In this document: positions 1 to 8,997 of the stretch, one piece after another
How the letters are laid out: each line of letters opens with the position of its first letter
Position numbering within the stretch: the first letter of the stretch is position 1
Assembly (NCBI GenBank): GCA_003561965.1
Contig: PWXJ01000162.1
Location: forward strand, 1 to 44,645
Length of the DNA stretch: 44,645 nucleotides
Source: PVC group bacterium
GTDB taxonomy: Bacteria; Auribacterota; Erginobacteria; Erginobacterales; Erginobacteraceae
Direction of reading: 5' to 3'
The notes under the pieces: model-generated
What the model was told of the DNA's origin: nothing
The model's database searches: none
Seen by the model: the letters and a program-made list of their open reading frames with translations, nothing else
Program-made: the position numbers and the translations under genes

Positions 1-637
1 AGAGGACCAGCATCGTCAGGGAGTTGATCGCCACCATCACCAGGGTCAGGGCGTCGTTGCCCTTGGCCAGGTAGCCCCAGACCAGGACCATCGCCGTGCA
101 GGGGGCGATCCCGAGCAGGATGCAGCCGGCCAGGTAGCTCCGCCAGAGGGGGATCTCCAGCATCTTCACCCCTTCGTGCAGAATCACGGTCCCCGCCCCG
201 TGGGCCGCCCCCACCGGGAGGTCGAGGCCGAAGGGCATCCTCACCAGGTCGGTGGCCTCGGCCCCGATCAAGCCGCGGAAGAGAAAACCGAGAAAGAAGA
301 TCGAGATGGCGTACATCGTGAAGGGCTTGACGCACCAGTTGGCGAAGAGGGTCAGCAGGACCGGCTTCCCGCTCTTTCCGGCCTTGACCACCCCGCCGAA
401 GTCGATCTTGACCATAATCGGATACATCATAAAGAAGAGACAGACGGCGATCGGGATCGAGACCACCGGGGCCCCCTGGACGTAGATGGCCAGGCCGTCG
501 AGGTACTCGGCCACCCCGGGGGCGAACCTGCCCAGCAGGATCCCGGCCCCGATACAGAGCGCCACCCAGACGGTCAGGTACCGCTCGAAGATGTTGGTCA
601 TTCTCCTGTCGTTAGCATCGCTGACCGACTGATTCAC
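1..637 (-). CDS. ACR3-family arsenite efflux permease (C-terminus cut by window edge)
   Basis: Reverse-strand translation from GTG at 637 (SD AAAGGAGG): [36 protein letters not shown]...[39 protein letters not shown]...[25 protein letters not shown]3-like. Not in the ORF track because it runs off the window. Confidence 0.88.
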   Translation of the reverse strand, partial: MNQSVSDANDRRMTNIFERYLTVWVALCIGAGILLGRFAPGVAEYLDGLAIYVQGAPVVSIPIAVCLFFMMYPIMVKIDFGGVVKAGKSGKPVLLTLFANWCVKPFTMYAISIFFLGFLFRGLIGAEATDLVRMPFGLDLPVGAAHGAGTVILHEGVKMLEIPLWRSYLAGCILLGIAPCTAMVLVWGYLAKGNDALTLVMVAINSLTMLVL

Positions 638-658
638 TTTTACACCTCCTTTGCCATC

Positions 659-686
659 AAAGGACTTAAAGGACCTGAAGGACACC
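659..686 (-). repeat. 9-bp-period repeat copy 1 (GTCCTTTAA/G family)
   Basis: + strand AAAGGACTTAAAGGACCTGAAGGACACC, immediately 5' of the ACR3 gene. Confidence 0.88.
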
Positions 687-1487
687 GGGGCCGGGCCTGA
701 TCGCCTCGATCCGGGCCGCGCGGACGAACCGCTCCGCCCCACTGTCCGGGAACCAGTCCTTGATGAAGAACGCGCTTTCCTCGTGCACCCGGACGCGGAT
801 GTCGGCAAATCCGGCCGCCTTGAGCATCGCTTCGGTTTCCGGGACGGCGGCGGCTCCGGCGACGCACCCGCTATAGGCCGAGAAGTCCCGTTTTACCCGG
901 TCGGGGATGGGTGCCACCGCCACCACGTCGGAGATGGCCAGACGCCCTCCCGGGCGGAGGACCCGGAAGGCTTCCGAGTAAACCCGCCCCTTATCCGGCG
1001 AGAGGTTGATCACGCAGTTGGAGATAATCGCGTCCGCCGTTTCATCGGACACGGGAAGATGCTCGATCTCGCCGAGGCGAAATTCGACGTTTTCATAGCC
1101 GCCGGCGGCGGCGTTGGTGCGAGCCTTTTCGATCATCTCCTCCGTCATATCAACCCCGATTATCCGGCCGGTCGGACCGACCCGGCGGGCGGCGAGAAAG
1201 CAGTCGAAACCGCCGCCGCAACCAAGGTCGATCACGGTCGCGCCCGCCTTCAGTTCCGCGATTGCCTGAGGGTTGCCGCAGCCCAGCCCCAGGTCCGCCC
1301 CTGCCGGTGCCGAGGAGATTTCCTCGGGCGAGTAGCCGATCCGGGCCGAGGCGCCGGGGGCGGGACCGGGGACGGCGGACGGCTGGCAGCAACCGGTGGC
1401 GCAGCCGCAACTTCCGGCGGATTTGGCGATCGCCGCGTAGCGGCGGCGGATTTCTCGCTTGATCTTCTCGGGCGGGCGGCTTTGCAT
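666..1487 (-). CDS. arsM: Arsenite S-adenosylmethionine methyltransferase (ArsM)
   Basis: SAM motif [31 protein letters not shown], upstream [41 protein letters not shown]-terminal Cys cluster [11 protein letters not shown] opens at 1535, but the first residues (MSFRSFWSFMS) are encoded by an intergenic repeat; ATG at 1487 preferred. Confidence 0.9.
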   Translation of the reverse strand: MQSRPPEKIKREIRRRYAAIAKSAGSCGCATGCCQPSAVPGPAPGASARIGYSPEEISSAPAGADLGLGCGNPQAIAELKAGATVIDLGCGGGFDCFLAARRVGPTGRIIGVDMTEEMIEKARTNAAAGGYENVEFRLGEIEHLPVSDETADAIISNCVINLSPDKGRVYSEAFRVLRPGGRLAISDVVAVAPIPDRVKRDFSAYSGCVAGAAAVPETEAMLKAAGFADIRVRVHEESAFFIKDWFPDSGAERFVRAARIEAIRPGPGVLQVL

Positions 1488-1499
1488 AACTTTTCCGAC

Positions 1500-1542
1500 C
1501 AAGGACATAAATGACCAAAAGGACCTAAAGGACACCTGGCGA
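1500..1542 (-). repeat. 9-bp-period repeat copy 2
   Basis: CAAGGACATAAATGACCAAAAGGACCTAAAGGACACCTGGCGA, immediately 5' of arsM. Confidence 0.88.
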
Positions 1543-1971
1543 CTAACCGGGCTTTTCCGGGCTGTTTCGGGGGCAGTCGATGACCTGGGGGCGCTTTCGC
1601 CAGGCGGTACAGGTCTCCATCTCCGGGCATTTCGGGCAGCCGGTTTCGGTCATCCGCCGGTAGTGGTAGCGCATCGCGAAACGGAAGAAGGGGTGGCCGG
1701 CCGGGCCGGGGGTCGGCCGGAGCCGGTCGGCCAGGTCCTCGTTGTAATCCGGGTCGCCGAAGCGATGATAACGGCGGCGGCGGGCGGGATCGGAGAGGAC
1801 CTCGTAGGCCTCCTGTATCCGGATAAACTCCTCCGAACGGCAGCCGCCCCGGCGGTCGGGGTGGTGCTCGCGGGCCAGCTTGCGGTAGGCCCGCTTGATC
1901 TCGGCATCCGTTGACTGTCGCGAGACCCCGAGGACCCGGTAATAATCAATCCGCCGGCGAATTCTTTTCAT
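1543..1971 (-). CDS. J-domain (DnaJ-like) protein with short Cys-containing C-terminus
   Basis: DYYRVLGVSRQSTDAEIKRAYRKLAREHHPDRRGG...RIQEAYEVLSDPARRRRYHRFGD; HPD motif present; C-terminal CPKCPEMETC. Confidence 0.85.
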   Translation of the reverse strand: MKRIRRRIDYYRVLGVSRQSTDAEIKRAYRKLAREHHPDRRGGCRSEEFIRIQEAYEVLSDPARRRRYHRFGDPDYNEDLADRLRPTPGPAGHPFFRFAMRYHYRRMTETGCPKCPEMETCTAWRKRPQVIDCPRNSPEKPG

Positions 1972-1987
1972 CGTCCGCCAACCGTAA

Positions 1988-2218
1988 TTATCCAAGCAGA
2001 GCCTTGATTTCCGCGACGGTGGGTGCCTTGCCGGCGATCTTCACCTCGCCGTCGATCGCCACCGCCGGGGTCAGCATCACCCCGTAGTCGGCGATCTCTT
2101 TCAGGTTTTTCACCTCGGCCACATCGGCTTCCTTCCCCAACTCGGCCAGGGCGGCCTTGATGTTTTCCCTGGTCTCGCGGCATTTCGGGCAGCCGGTACC
2201 CAGGACTTCAATCTTCAT
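1988..2218 (-). CDS. Small thioredoxin-fold redox protein (CPKC)
   Basis: MKIEVLGTGCPKCRETRENIKAALAELGKEADVAEVKNLKEIADYGVMLTPAVAIDGEVKIAGKAPTVAEIKALLG; start ATG at 2218 inside a longer open frame. Confidence 0.87.
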   Translation of the reverse strand: MKIEVLGTGCPKCRETRENIKAALAELGKEADVAEVKNLKEIADYGVMLTPAVAIDGEVKIAGKAPTVAEIKALLG

Positions 2219-2232
2219 TTTCCCCTCCTTGT

Positions 2233-3747
2233 TCACAAAAAACCCAACAGGAGCCCGGCTATCATACCCGAGCCGAGCAGAAACATCACCAGCCCGGTGA
2301 TGAAGTGCATCTTCCCCGCCCCCTTCTGCCGCCAGCGCTCGGCCCGGGCGGTGGTGGTGTAGCCGAAGTGGACCGCAAAGGCGAGGACGACCAGGGGGAG
2401 GACGAAGAAGAGGTTGTAGAGCAAGAGCAGGAGCACCCCCTCCCGCCGCTCGGTGGTCTGGGAGAGGAGGGTGAGGATAGCCAGGTAGGGCCCGGAGGTA
2501 CAGGGGGCGAGGAAGAGCGACTCCAGGGCCCCGATCGCGAAGGCCCCGGGGACGCTGGTCACCGAGGCGGCCAGCTTCTTCGCCCGGGGCTGCCAGCTGG
2601 CCGGAATCTCGATCGTGAACCACTTCCCGTACCAGAAGAGGTCCTTCATCTGCCAGAGCCCGATCAGGATCGCCAGGATGGAGACGACCCAGAGGAAGGT
2701 GACCCGGAACCCCCGGGTCCCCACCGTCGCCCCCAGCAGCGTGTAGACCGCGAAACCCATCAGGAAGTACATCACGTAGACCCCGGCGATAAAGGCCAGC
2801 CCGGCCTTGAGGACCTTCATCCTCTGGCCGAGGACCATCAGGGTGCCCATCAACAGGAGCATCAGGGCGAAGTCGCAGGGGTTGAGCGAGTCGAGCAGCG
2901 CCGCCCCGATCACCGCCCAGAGGGTGAGCCGCTCCCTCAGCCGGAGCCGGTCCAGGGGCGAGGAGACCCCCTCCTCGGCCGCCCGGGCGGCGTAGGCTTC
3001 AATCCGGCGGACGATCTCCGCCGGGTCGGTGAACTTTTCCGGACTCCGGCGGCCGATATACAGGGTGTCGCCGATCAGGGCGAGGTCGCCGAGGAAGAGG
3101 GCCGGGGGCTCTCCGGGGAGGCCGAGCATCCGCTGAAGCCGCCGGAACCGGCTTTCCCGGTCGGGATCGTCGAGGTCGAAGATCTCCAGGGACAGGCGGG
3201 GGTCGTCCCTGACCAGCTCCCGGGCCCGGCGCTCCAGGGCCATCCCCTCCGGGTCCCCGGGGTGGAGGAAGACCAGGATCTCCGCCGCCGCCTCCTCCAG
3301 CCGCCGGAGGGGAGAGCGGGCCTCCTCCGCGATCGCCCGGACCACCGCTTCTTCCAGGGCGGTCTCCTTCTCCCGGCCCCGGAGGACGGCCGGCTCTTCA
3401 AGCAGGCCGTAAAATACCTCCCCGACCATCGCCACCTCCCCGATAAAGATCATCGGCACCGGGCCGATCTCCGCTTCGTAGGCGGCCAGCAGCCGGGGAA
3501 AGAGTTCCCTCCCTTCCGGGGTGTGGATATCGTAGCGGATAATCTCCAGGCCGGGATAGAGGCCGCGGAGGTAGTCGAGGGTCTCGGCCGCCTCGACACA
3601 ATCCGGACAGCCCGGTTCGTAGAGGTAAACCGCCTCCGTCTCCCCGGCCGGGGAGAGGGTGGGGAGGAACAAGAGCAGGGCCAGCCCCAGGAATACCGCC
3701 CGGACGGCGCCAGTTCGAATACGGAAAATTTCCCGGCGGGTGCTCAT
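2233..3747 (-). CDS. Secreted tandem thioredoxin-like domains fused to a CcdA/DsbD-like membrane domain
   Basis: Signal peptide; first Trx-like domain with CPDC; second Trx-like repeat without Cys (HPGDPEG); then a multi-TM domain with LNPCDFALMLLLMG and LAPCTSGPYLAIL. ATG at 3747 overlaps the upstream gene's stop. Confidence 0.85.
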   Translation of the reverse strand: MSTRREIFRIRTGAVRAVFLGLALLLFLPTLSPAGETEAVYLYEPGCPDCVEAAETLDYLRGLYPGLEIIRYDIHTPEGRELFPRLLAAYEAEIGPVPMIFIGEVAMVGEVFYGLLEEPAVLRGREKETALEEAVVRAIAEEARSPLRRLEEAAAEILVFLHPGDPEGMALERRARELVRDDPRLSLEIFDLDDPDRESRFRRLQRMLGLPGEPPALFLGDLALIGDTLYIGRRSPEKFTDPAEIVRRIEAYAARAAEEGVSSPLDRLRLRERLTLWAVIGAALLDSLNPCDFALMLLLMGTLMVLGQRMKVLKAGLAFIAGVYVMYFLMGFAVYTLLGATVGTRGFRVTFLWVVSILAILIGLWQMKDLFWYGKWFTIEIPASWQPRAKKLAASVTSVPGAFAIGALESLFLAPCTSGPYLAILTLLSQTTERREGVLLLLLYNLFFVLPLVVLAFAVHFGYTTTARAERWRQKGAGKMHFITGLVMFLLGSGMIAGLLLGFL

Positions 3748-3748
3748 C

Positions 3749-4762
3749 TCATCTGCTGATGTTGGAACGGAGGGGGACGAGGATAACATTCTGCCCGGGA
3801 AGATCGGTCTCGATCGTAACCTGGCCCGAGTAATGACCGGGCGCGGCATCCGGCCGGAGCCGGACCGATATTTCGAATTCCTTCCCCGGCTCGACGGTAT
3901 TCACCTCCACCTGGAAAGCTTCGACGTCGCTCCGGACCTCCCGGATCTCTACCGGTTGCTCGGCGCGGTTGACCAGGCTGATGTACTTCTCGATCCGCCG
4001 GGACTGTTCGTTCTCATTGAAAAAGAGCATCCGGGGCTGGTGCTGAATCAACCCCTCGACCGTGGCCAGCAGCCGCCCGGTCAGGCTGGTCATCCGGGGG
4101 TGGTCGATCCGGGCGGTCAGGCCGCCCCGGTGCCGGCCGACCGGCGCCTCCGGGGAGAGCGTCACCTCGATCCGGACCGGGCCCGCGGATTCGGGCTCTT
4201 CCGGCTCGATAATCCGGGCCGAGAAGAACTCGGGTTGGGCGGAGATCTCCAGGACCCTTACCGGGTCCCCGTCGAAGACCACGCTGACCTCCCTCACCGC
4301 CGGCTGGCCCTGAACCACCCGGCCGAACTGGACGTTCCGGGGGTCGAAGGCGGCCACGGTCTTGATCGTGGTCACGATCTCCACCCGGGCGGTGGGGTTC
4401 TGCCGGTCGTTGGAATGGATAAAGACGGGCTGGGTAGTCCTTCCCCGGTAGCCGCGGGTGTTGAAGGTCGCCCGGATCTCCCCGCTCTCCCCGGGGGCGA
4501 TCGTGTCGCTGGAGAGGTTGCTGGCGGTACAGCCGCAGGTGGTCCGGACCCGGCTGATCTTCAGTTCGGCGTCCCCGATGTTGGTGAAGGTGAAGATATG
4601 GGAAATCGATTCTCCTTCCCAGGTCTCCCCGGCGTCATAGACGGCCTCCCGGAAGGAGATCACCGGACCGGCCCGGTCGACCGTTGCTTCCTCCTCCGCC
4701 CGGAGGGGGAAGGCCAAGCTGCCGAGAATAATGGTAATCAACAATAGCTTCAATCTTTTCAT
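3749..4762 (-). CDS. DUF1573-type secreted/periplasmic protein
   Basis: MKRLKLLLITIILGSLAFPLRA...YDAGETWEGESISHIFTFTNIGDAELKISRVRTTCGCTASNLSSDTIAPGESGEIRATFNTRGYRG; SD AGGAGG upstream. Confidence 0.85.
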   Translation of the reverse strand: MKRLKLLLITIILGSLAFPLRAEEEATVDRAGPVISFREAVYDAGETWEGESISHIFTFTNIGDAELKISRVRTTCGCTASNLSSDTIAPGESGEIRATFNTRGYRGRTTQPVFIHSNDRQNPTARVEIVTTIKTVAAFDPRNVQFGRVVQGQPAVREVSVVFDGDPVRVLEISAQPEFFSARIIEPEEPESAGPVRIEVTLSPEAPVGRHRGGLTARIDHPRMTSLTGRLLATVEGLIQHQPRMLFFNENEQSRRIEKYISLVNRAEQPVEIREVRSDVEAFQVEVNTVEPGKEFEISVRLRPDAAPGHYSGQVTIETDLPGQNVILVPLRSNISR

Positions 4763-4784
4763 CAATATTTCCTCCTTTCTACCC

Positions 4785-4826
4785 AGGGACCTAAAGGACT
4801 TAAAGGACCTAACAGACGCCTGGTGG
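4785..4826 (-). repeat. 9-bp-period repeat copy 3
   Basis: AGGGACCTAAAGGACTTAAAGGACCTAACAGACGCCTGGTGG, immediately 5' of the DUF1573 gene. Confidence 0.88.
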
Positions 4827-4830
4827 TTTT

Positions 4831-6009
4831 TCAGGACCAGACTGTGCCAAAAATATAACCGCTGGCGGTGGCCATCACCACCACCAGGGAGATGAAGACC
4901 AGGGTTTTCTTGGTTCCCATCACCGAGCGGATCACCAGCATATTCGGGAGGCTCAACGCCGGGCCGGCCAGGAGCAGGGCCAGGGCCGGCCCCTTGCCCA
5001 TCCCGGCGCCGAGCAGCCCCTGGAGGATCGGGACCTCGGTCAGGGTGGCGAAGTACATCAGGGCCCCGGCCAGCGAGGCGAAGAAGTTGGCGGAGAGCGA
5101 GTTTCCCCCGACGGCCCCGGCCACCCAGCCCGAGGGGATAATCCCCTCCCGGCCGGGACGGCCGAGCAGGGCCCCGGCCACCAGGACCCCGATGAAGAGC
5201 AGCGGCAGGATCTGCCGGGCGAAGGTCCAGGTGGAGGAGGTCCATTCCTTCAGTTCGTCCTTCCGGAACCAGGCAATCAGCATCCCGATCAGCCCGGCCA
5301 GGAAGATCCCGGTCAGGACCCACTTGATCCGGAAGATGAAATTCCAGACCCCGCCCTCGCCCCGGGCCGCCCCGGACCAGTTGGCGAAGACCAGGATCCC
5401 GACCATCGCGGCGAAAAAGAGGGCGTTCTTCCAGAGCGGCCGGTCTTCCTCTTCCTCCCCGGCGGCGAAGTCGACGGCGTTCTTCGCCTTCTCCCGCTCC
5501 TCTTTGAGGAAGATGAAGTGCATCGCCAGCCCGATGATTACGCTGAAGACCACCGCCCCGACGGCCCGGGCGACTCCCAGCTCCAGCCCCAGGACCCGGG
5601 CGGTGAGGATTATCGCCAGGACGTTGATCGCCGGGCCGGAGTAGAGAAAGGCGGTGGCCGGGCCGATCCCCGCCCCCCGCCGGTGGATCCCGGAGAAGAG
5701 GGGGAGGACGGTGCAGGAGCAGACCGCCAGGATCGTCCCCGAGACCGAGGCCACGCCGTAGGCGAGGAACTTGTTGGCCGAAGCCCCGAAGTACTTGATC
5801 ACCGCCGCCTGGTTGACGAAGACCGCGATCCCCCCGGCGATGAAGAAGGCCGGGACCAGGCAGAGCAGGACGTGCTCCCGGGCGTACTCCTGGAGCATCA
5901 GCAGGGCCTCCCCCGCCGGGCCGGGGATCTCCCAATTATCGAAGGGCAGGATGTAGGCGAGGAGAAAGACCGCCAGGAACAGCAGAATTATGGTCCAGGT
6001 CTTTTTCAT
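4831..6009 (-). CDS. arsP: ArsP/DUF318-type permease
   Basis: MKKTWTIILLFLAVFLLAY...VPAFFIAGGIAVFVNQAAVIKYFGASANKFLAYGVASVSGTILAVCSCTVLPLFSGIHRRGAGIGPATAFLYSGPAINVLAIILTARVLG. Confidence 0.85.
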   Translation of the reverse strand: MKKTWTIILLFLAVFLLAYILPFDNWEIPGPAGEALLMLQEYAREHVLLCLVPAFFIAGGIAVFVNQAAVIKYFGASANKFLAYGVASVSGTILAVCSCTVLPLFSGIHRRGAGIGPATAFLYSGPAINVLAIILTARVLGLELGVARAVGAVVFSVIIGLAMHFIFLKEEREKAKNAVDFAAGEEEEDRPLWKNALFFAAMVGILVFANWSGAARGEGGVWNFIFRIKWVLTGIFLAGLIGMLIAWFRKDELKEWTSSTWTFARQILPLLFIGVLVAGALLGRPGREGIIPSGWVAGAVGGNSLSANFFASLAGALMYFATLTEVPILQGLLGAGMGKGPALALLLAGPALSLPNMLVIRSVMGTKKTLVFISLVVVMATASGYIFGTVWS

Positions 6010-6024
6010 AACCGGTGATGCTTT

Positions 6025-6378
6025 TCAGGCGGCCGGGGCGGGCCGGCAGATCTCATCCCGGTTGACCCGCCCGGCCGCGGTCCGGTCGGCGGCGATCCGC
6101 GGGTCGTCGTTCCCCCAGCGCCGCAGGCCGGCCAGAAGGTCGGAGGAAAGGTCAGCGCCGTCCGCGGAGAGGGAGTAGTTCACCCAGAGGCCGTCCTTCT
6201 CGTCGATCACCAGGCCGGCGTCCCGGAGAATCCCCAGGTGCCGGGAGACGGACGACTGACCGAGGCCGAGGATCCGGGTGATCTCGCAGACGCAGAGCGG
6301 CCGGACCTCGAGCATCTTGAGGATCCGGAGCCGGTTGCGGTCGCCCAGGGCCTTGAAGATTTTTTCCATCCTTCGCAT
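6025..6378 (-). CDS. arsR: ArsR/SmtB-family transcriptional repressor
   Basis: KIFKALGDRNRLRILKMLEVRPLCVCEITRILGLGQSSVSRHLGILRDAGLVIDEKDGLWVNYSL; winged HTH with the CVC motif of arsenite-sensing ArsR proteins. Confidence 0.92.
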   Translation of the reverse strand: MRRMEKIFKALGDRNRLRILKMLEVRPLCVCEITRILGLGQSSVSRHLGILRDAGLVIDEKDGLWVNYSLSADGADLSSDLLAGLRRWGNDDPRIAADRTAAGRVNRDEICRPAPAA

Positions 6379-6404
6379 CAGCAGAAACTCACTACTATAT
6401 CCAT

Positions 6405-6427
6405 ATATTTAGATATATACTAAATAT
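6405..6427. promoter_or_regulatory. Candidate ArsR operator (8-bp inverted repeat ATATTTAG-N7-CTAAATAT)
   Basis: Perfect 8-bp arms, 27 bp upstream of the arsR start, in an AT-rich island of a high-GC region. Confidence 0.55.
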
Positions 6428-6685
6428 TACCACCGTTCGGGGGCCTGTCAAGAGTCCGGGGAATTTTTTTCGGGAAACCCGGCCGAGGATCTGGTAGCCT
6501 GCCGGTGATGATACCGCGAAGAACCGGATCCAGGCCGGCAATAACCGAGCAGGCCGCCCGGGAGCGGAAAGCCCCGTTTCTTTAAGCACAGTGACTTTTC
6601 CGGTTTATCTATCCACCGATATCGAGTAATCTCCAAGCTGTCCGGTACAAATCCGGGGTAATCAGGTAATTTCAGGAGCGGGATA

Positions 6686-8374
6686 ATGGGAAATGATGCT
6701 CTCTGGTACAAGGACGCGGTTTTCTACGAACTCAACGTCAAGGGGTTTTACGACAGCGACAACGACGGGGTAGGCGACTTCCGGGGGGTGATCGAGAAGC
6801 TCGATTACCTCCAGGACCTGGGAATCGACTGTCTCTGGCTCCTCCCCTTCTACCTCTCACCCCAGAAGGACGACGGCTACGACATCTCGGACTTCTACAA
6901 GATCCAGCCTGAATACGGAACTTTAAAGGACTTCAAGGCCCTCCTCCGGGCGGCCCACAAGCGGGACATCCGGGTGGTCACCGACCTGGTGATGAACCAC
7001 ACCTCGGACCAGCACCCCTGGTTCGTCGAGTCCCGTTCCTCGAAGAAATCGCCCAAGCGGGACTACTACGTCTGGAGCGACACCGACAAGAAATACCGGG
7101 ACGCCCGGATCATCTTCGTCGACACCGAGGAGTCGAACTGGGCTTACGACAAGACCACCGGGCAATTCTACTGGCACCGCTTCTTCAGCCACCAGCCCGA
7201 CCTCAACTACGACAACCCCCGGGTCCGGACCGCGATGCTCCGGGTGATCAACCACTGGCTGAAGATGGGGCTGGACGGTTTCCGCTGCGACGCCGTCCCC
7301 TACCTCTTCGAGCGGGAGGGGACCAGCTGCGAGAACCTCCCCGAGACCCACGAGTACTTCAAGCACATCCGGGCCAAGATCGACGAGAAGTTCGACGGCA
7401 AGATCCTGATCGCCGAGGCCAACCAGTGGCCGAGCGACGTCCTCCCCTACTTCGGCGAGGGCGACGAGTTCCATATGGCCTTCAACTTCCCCCTGATGCC
7501 GAGGATCTTTATGGCCCTGCGGAAGGAGTCGGGGGAGCCGATCGAGAACATTATGCGCCAGATGCCCTCGATCCCGGAGAGCTGCCAGTGGGGGCTCTTC
7601 CTGAGAAACCACGACGAGCTGACCCTGGAGATGGTGACCGACGAGGAGCGGGACTATATGTACCGAGAGTACGCCAAGAACGGGAAGATGAGGTGCAACC
7701 TGGGGATCCGGCGGCGGCTGGCCCCGCTGCTCGACAACGGCCGCCGCCAGATCGAGCTCCTCAACAACCTCCTCTTCACCCTCCCCGGCTCCCCGGTGAT
7801 CTACTACGGCGACGAGATCGGGATGGGGGACAACATCTACCTCGGCGACCGCAACGGGGTGCGGACCCCGATGCAGTGGGACGGCTACCGAAACGCCGGT
7901 TTCTCGAAAGCCGACCCGGCCCAGCTCTACAGCCCGGTGAATATGGACCCGGTCTACGGCTGCCAGTCGATCAACGTCGAGGCCCAGCTGAGGACCTCGA
8001 CCTCGCTGCTGAGCTGGATGAAGCGGCTGATCAAAATCCGCAAGGACCATTGCCAGGTCTTCGGCCGGGGCGATTTGAAATTCGTCCCCTCCTGGAACCC
8101 GAAGACCCTCTCCTACACCCGGCGCTACCGGGACCGGATCGTCCTGATCGTCAACAACCTCTCCCGCTTCACCCAGCCGATCGAACTCGACCTCCGGAAG
8201 TACGAGGGTTTCCGCCCGGTGGAGATGCTCGGCGGGACCCCCTTCCCCCCGATCGGCACCCTCCCCTACTTCTTCACCGTCGGCCCCCACAACTTCTTCC
8301 ATTTCGACCTGGTCCCGGCCTCGGAACAGGCCGAGCAGAAACTCCGGAAGCTGCGGGCGGGAGAGACGGGATAA
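6686..8374 (+). CDS. treS: Trehalose synthase / maltose alpha-D-glucosyltransferase (GH13)
   Basis: LWYKDAVFYELNVKGFYDSDNDGVGDFRGVIEKLDYLQDLGIDCLWLLPFY...VTDLVMNHTSDQHPWF...DGFRCDAVPYLFEREGTSCENLPETHEYFK. Confidence 0.92.
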   Translation: MGNDALWYKDAVFYELNVKGFYDSDNDGVGDFRGVIEKLDYLQDLGIDCLWLLPFYLSPQKDDGYDISDFYKIQPEYGTLKDFKALLRAAHKRDIRVVTDLVMNHTSDQHPWFVESRSSKKSPKRDYYVWSDTDKKYRDARIIFVDTEESNWAYDKTTGQFYWHRFFSHQPDLNYDNPRVRTAMLRVINHWLKMGLDGFRCDAVPYLFEREGTSCENLPETHEYFKHIRAKIDEKFDGKILIAEANQWPSDVLPYFGEGDEFHMAFNFPLMPRIFMALRKESGEPIENIMRQMPSIPESCQWGLFLRNHDELTLEMVTDEERDYMYREYAKNGKMRCNLGIRRRLAPLLDNGRRQIELLNNLLFTLPGSPVIYYGDEIGMGDNIYLGDRNGVRTPMQWDGYRNAGFSKADPAQLYSPVNMDPVYGCQSINVEAQLRTSTSLLSWMKRLIKIRKDHCQVFGRGDLKFVPSWNPKTLSYTRRYRDRIVLIVNNLSRFTQPIELDLRKYEGFRPVEMLGGTPFPPIGTLPYFFTVGPHNFFHFDLVPASEQAEQKLRKLRAGETG

Positions 8375-8466
8375 CGGAATCTAATTAATCCGAAAAGATA
8401 CCGCGGAGGAACGCCAGGTCGGATTTCGAGCTTCCGGGCCGGCCGAGACGAGGGACGGGGACCGCC

Positions 8467-8985
8467 TCAGCCTGGAGCGCCGGGCGGGACTTTCGCCCGT
8501 TCCCGTACCTTCAGGTACTTCTGGAACATCAGGGAGTTGGGGATATGGATGTAGTTACCCTCCTCGTCCCTGAGGAGGGTGAAGAAGGTGTTGATGGCGA
8601 TCACCTTCCCCCGGACGCCGTCGGGGTGGATCTCCACGGTATCGTCGAGCTTGAAGGGGGAGGTGAAGTAGAGGAGGACGCCGGCCAGGATGTTGCCGAT
8701 CAGGCTCCAGACGGCGAAGAAGGCGATGGCCACCATTGTGATCAGGCCGGTGACGTAGACCCAGATGTTCCTGATCTCGAACCCCCAGACGTGAACGATG
8801 ATCAGCAGGGCGATCAGGGCGGTGATGGCGGAGATGACCTTCTTGACGATGATATACCGGCTCAGGGCCAGGCCTTTTTTCAACATTGTTCTCCGGGCCG
8901 AAAGCTTCAGGAAATGATAAACCAGGTAGAAGGCCGCCGCCGCGGCCGCCGATATGATCAGTCGGGTGAGGAATTCTCGTTCCAT
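8467..8985 (-). CDS. MscS-like mechanosensitive channel domain protein
   Basis: TM segments then AFFAVWSLIGNILAGVLLYFTSPFKLDDTVEIHPDGVRGKVIAINTFFTLLRDEEGNYIHIPNSLMFQKYLKV. Confidence 0.85.
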   Translation of the reverse strand: MEREFLTRLIISAAAAAAFYLVYHFLKLSARRTMLKKGLALSRYIIVKKVISAITALIALLIIVHVWGFEIRNIWVYVTGLITMVAIAFFAVWSLIGNILAGVLLYFTSPFKLDDTVEIHPDGVRGKVIAINTFFTLLRDEEGNYIHIPNSLMFQKYLKVRERAKVPPGAPG

Positions 8986-8997
8986 CTGCTGCCTCCC

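Noticed and set aside
2305-3759. 484-aa ORF on the + strand
   Set aside because: Antisense to the Trx-CcdA fusion gene; low-complexity GC-driven frame without domain features.
3749-5935. 728-aa fusion of permease and DUF1573 frames
   Set aside because: Two unrelated segments joined by read-through of the 9-bp repeat; the N-terminal part is an out-of-frame translation of arsP, and the real gene starts at 4762 with its own SD.
6923-8302. 459-aa ORF on the - strand
   Set aside because: Antisense to treS; no recognisable motifs.
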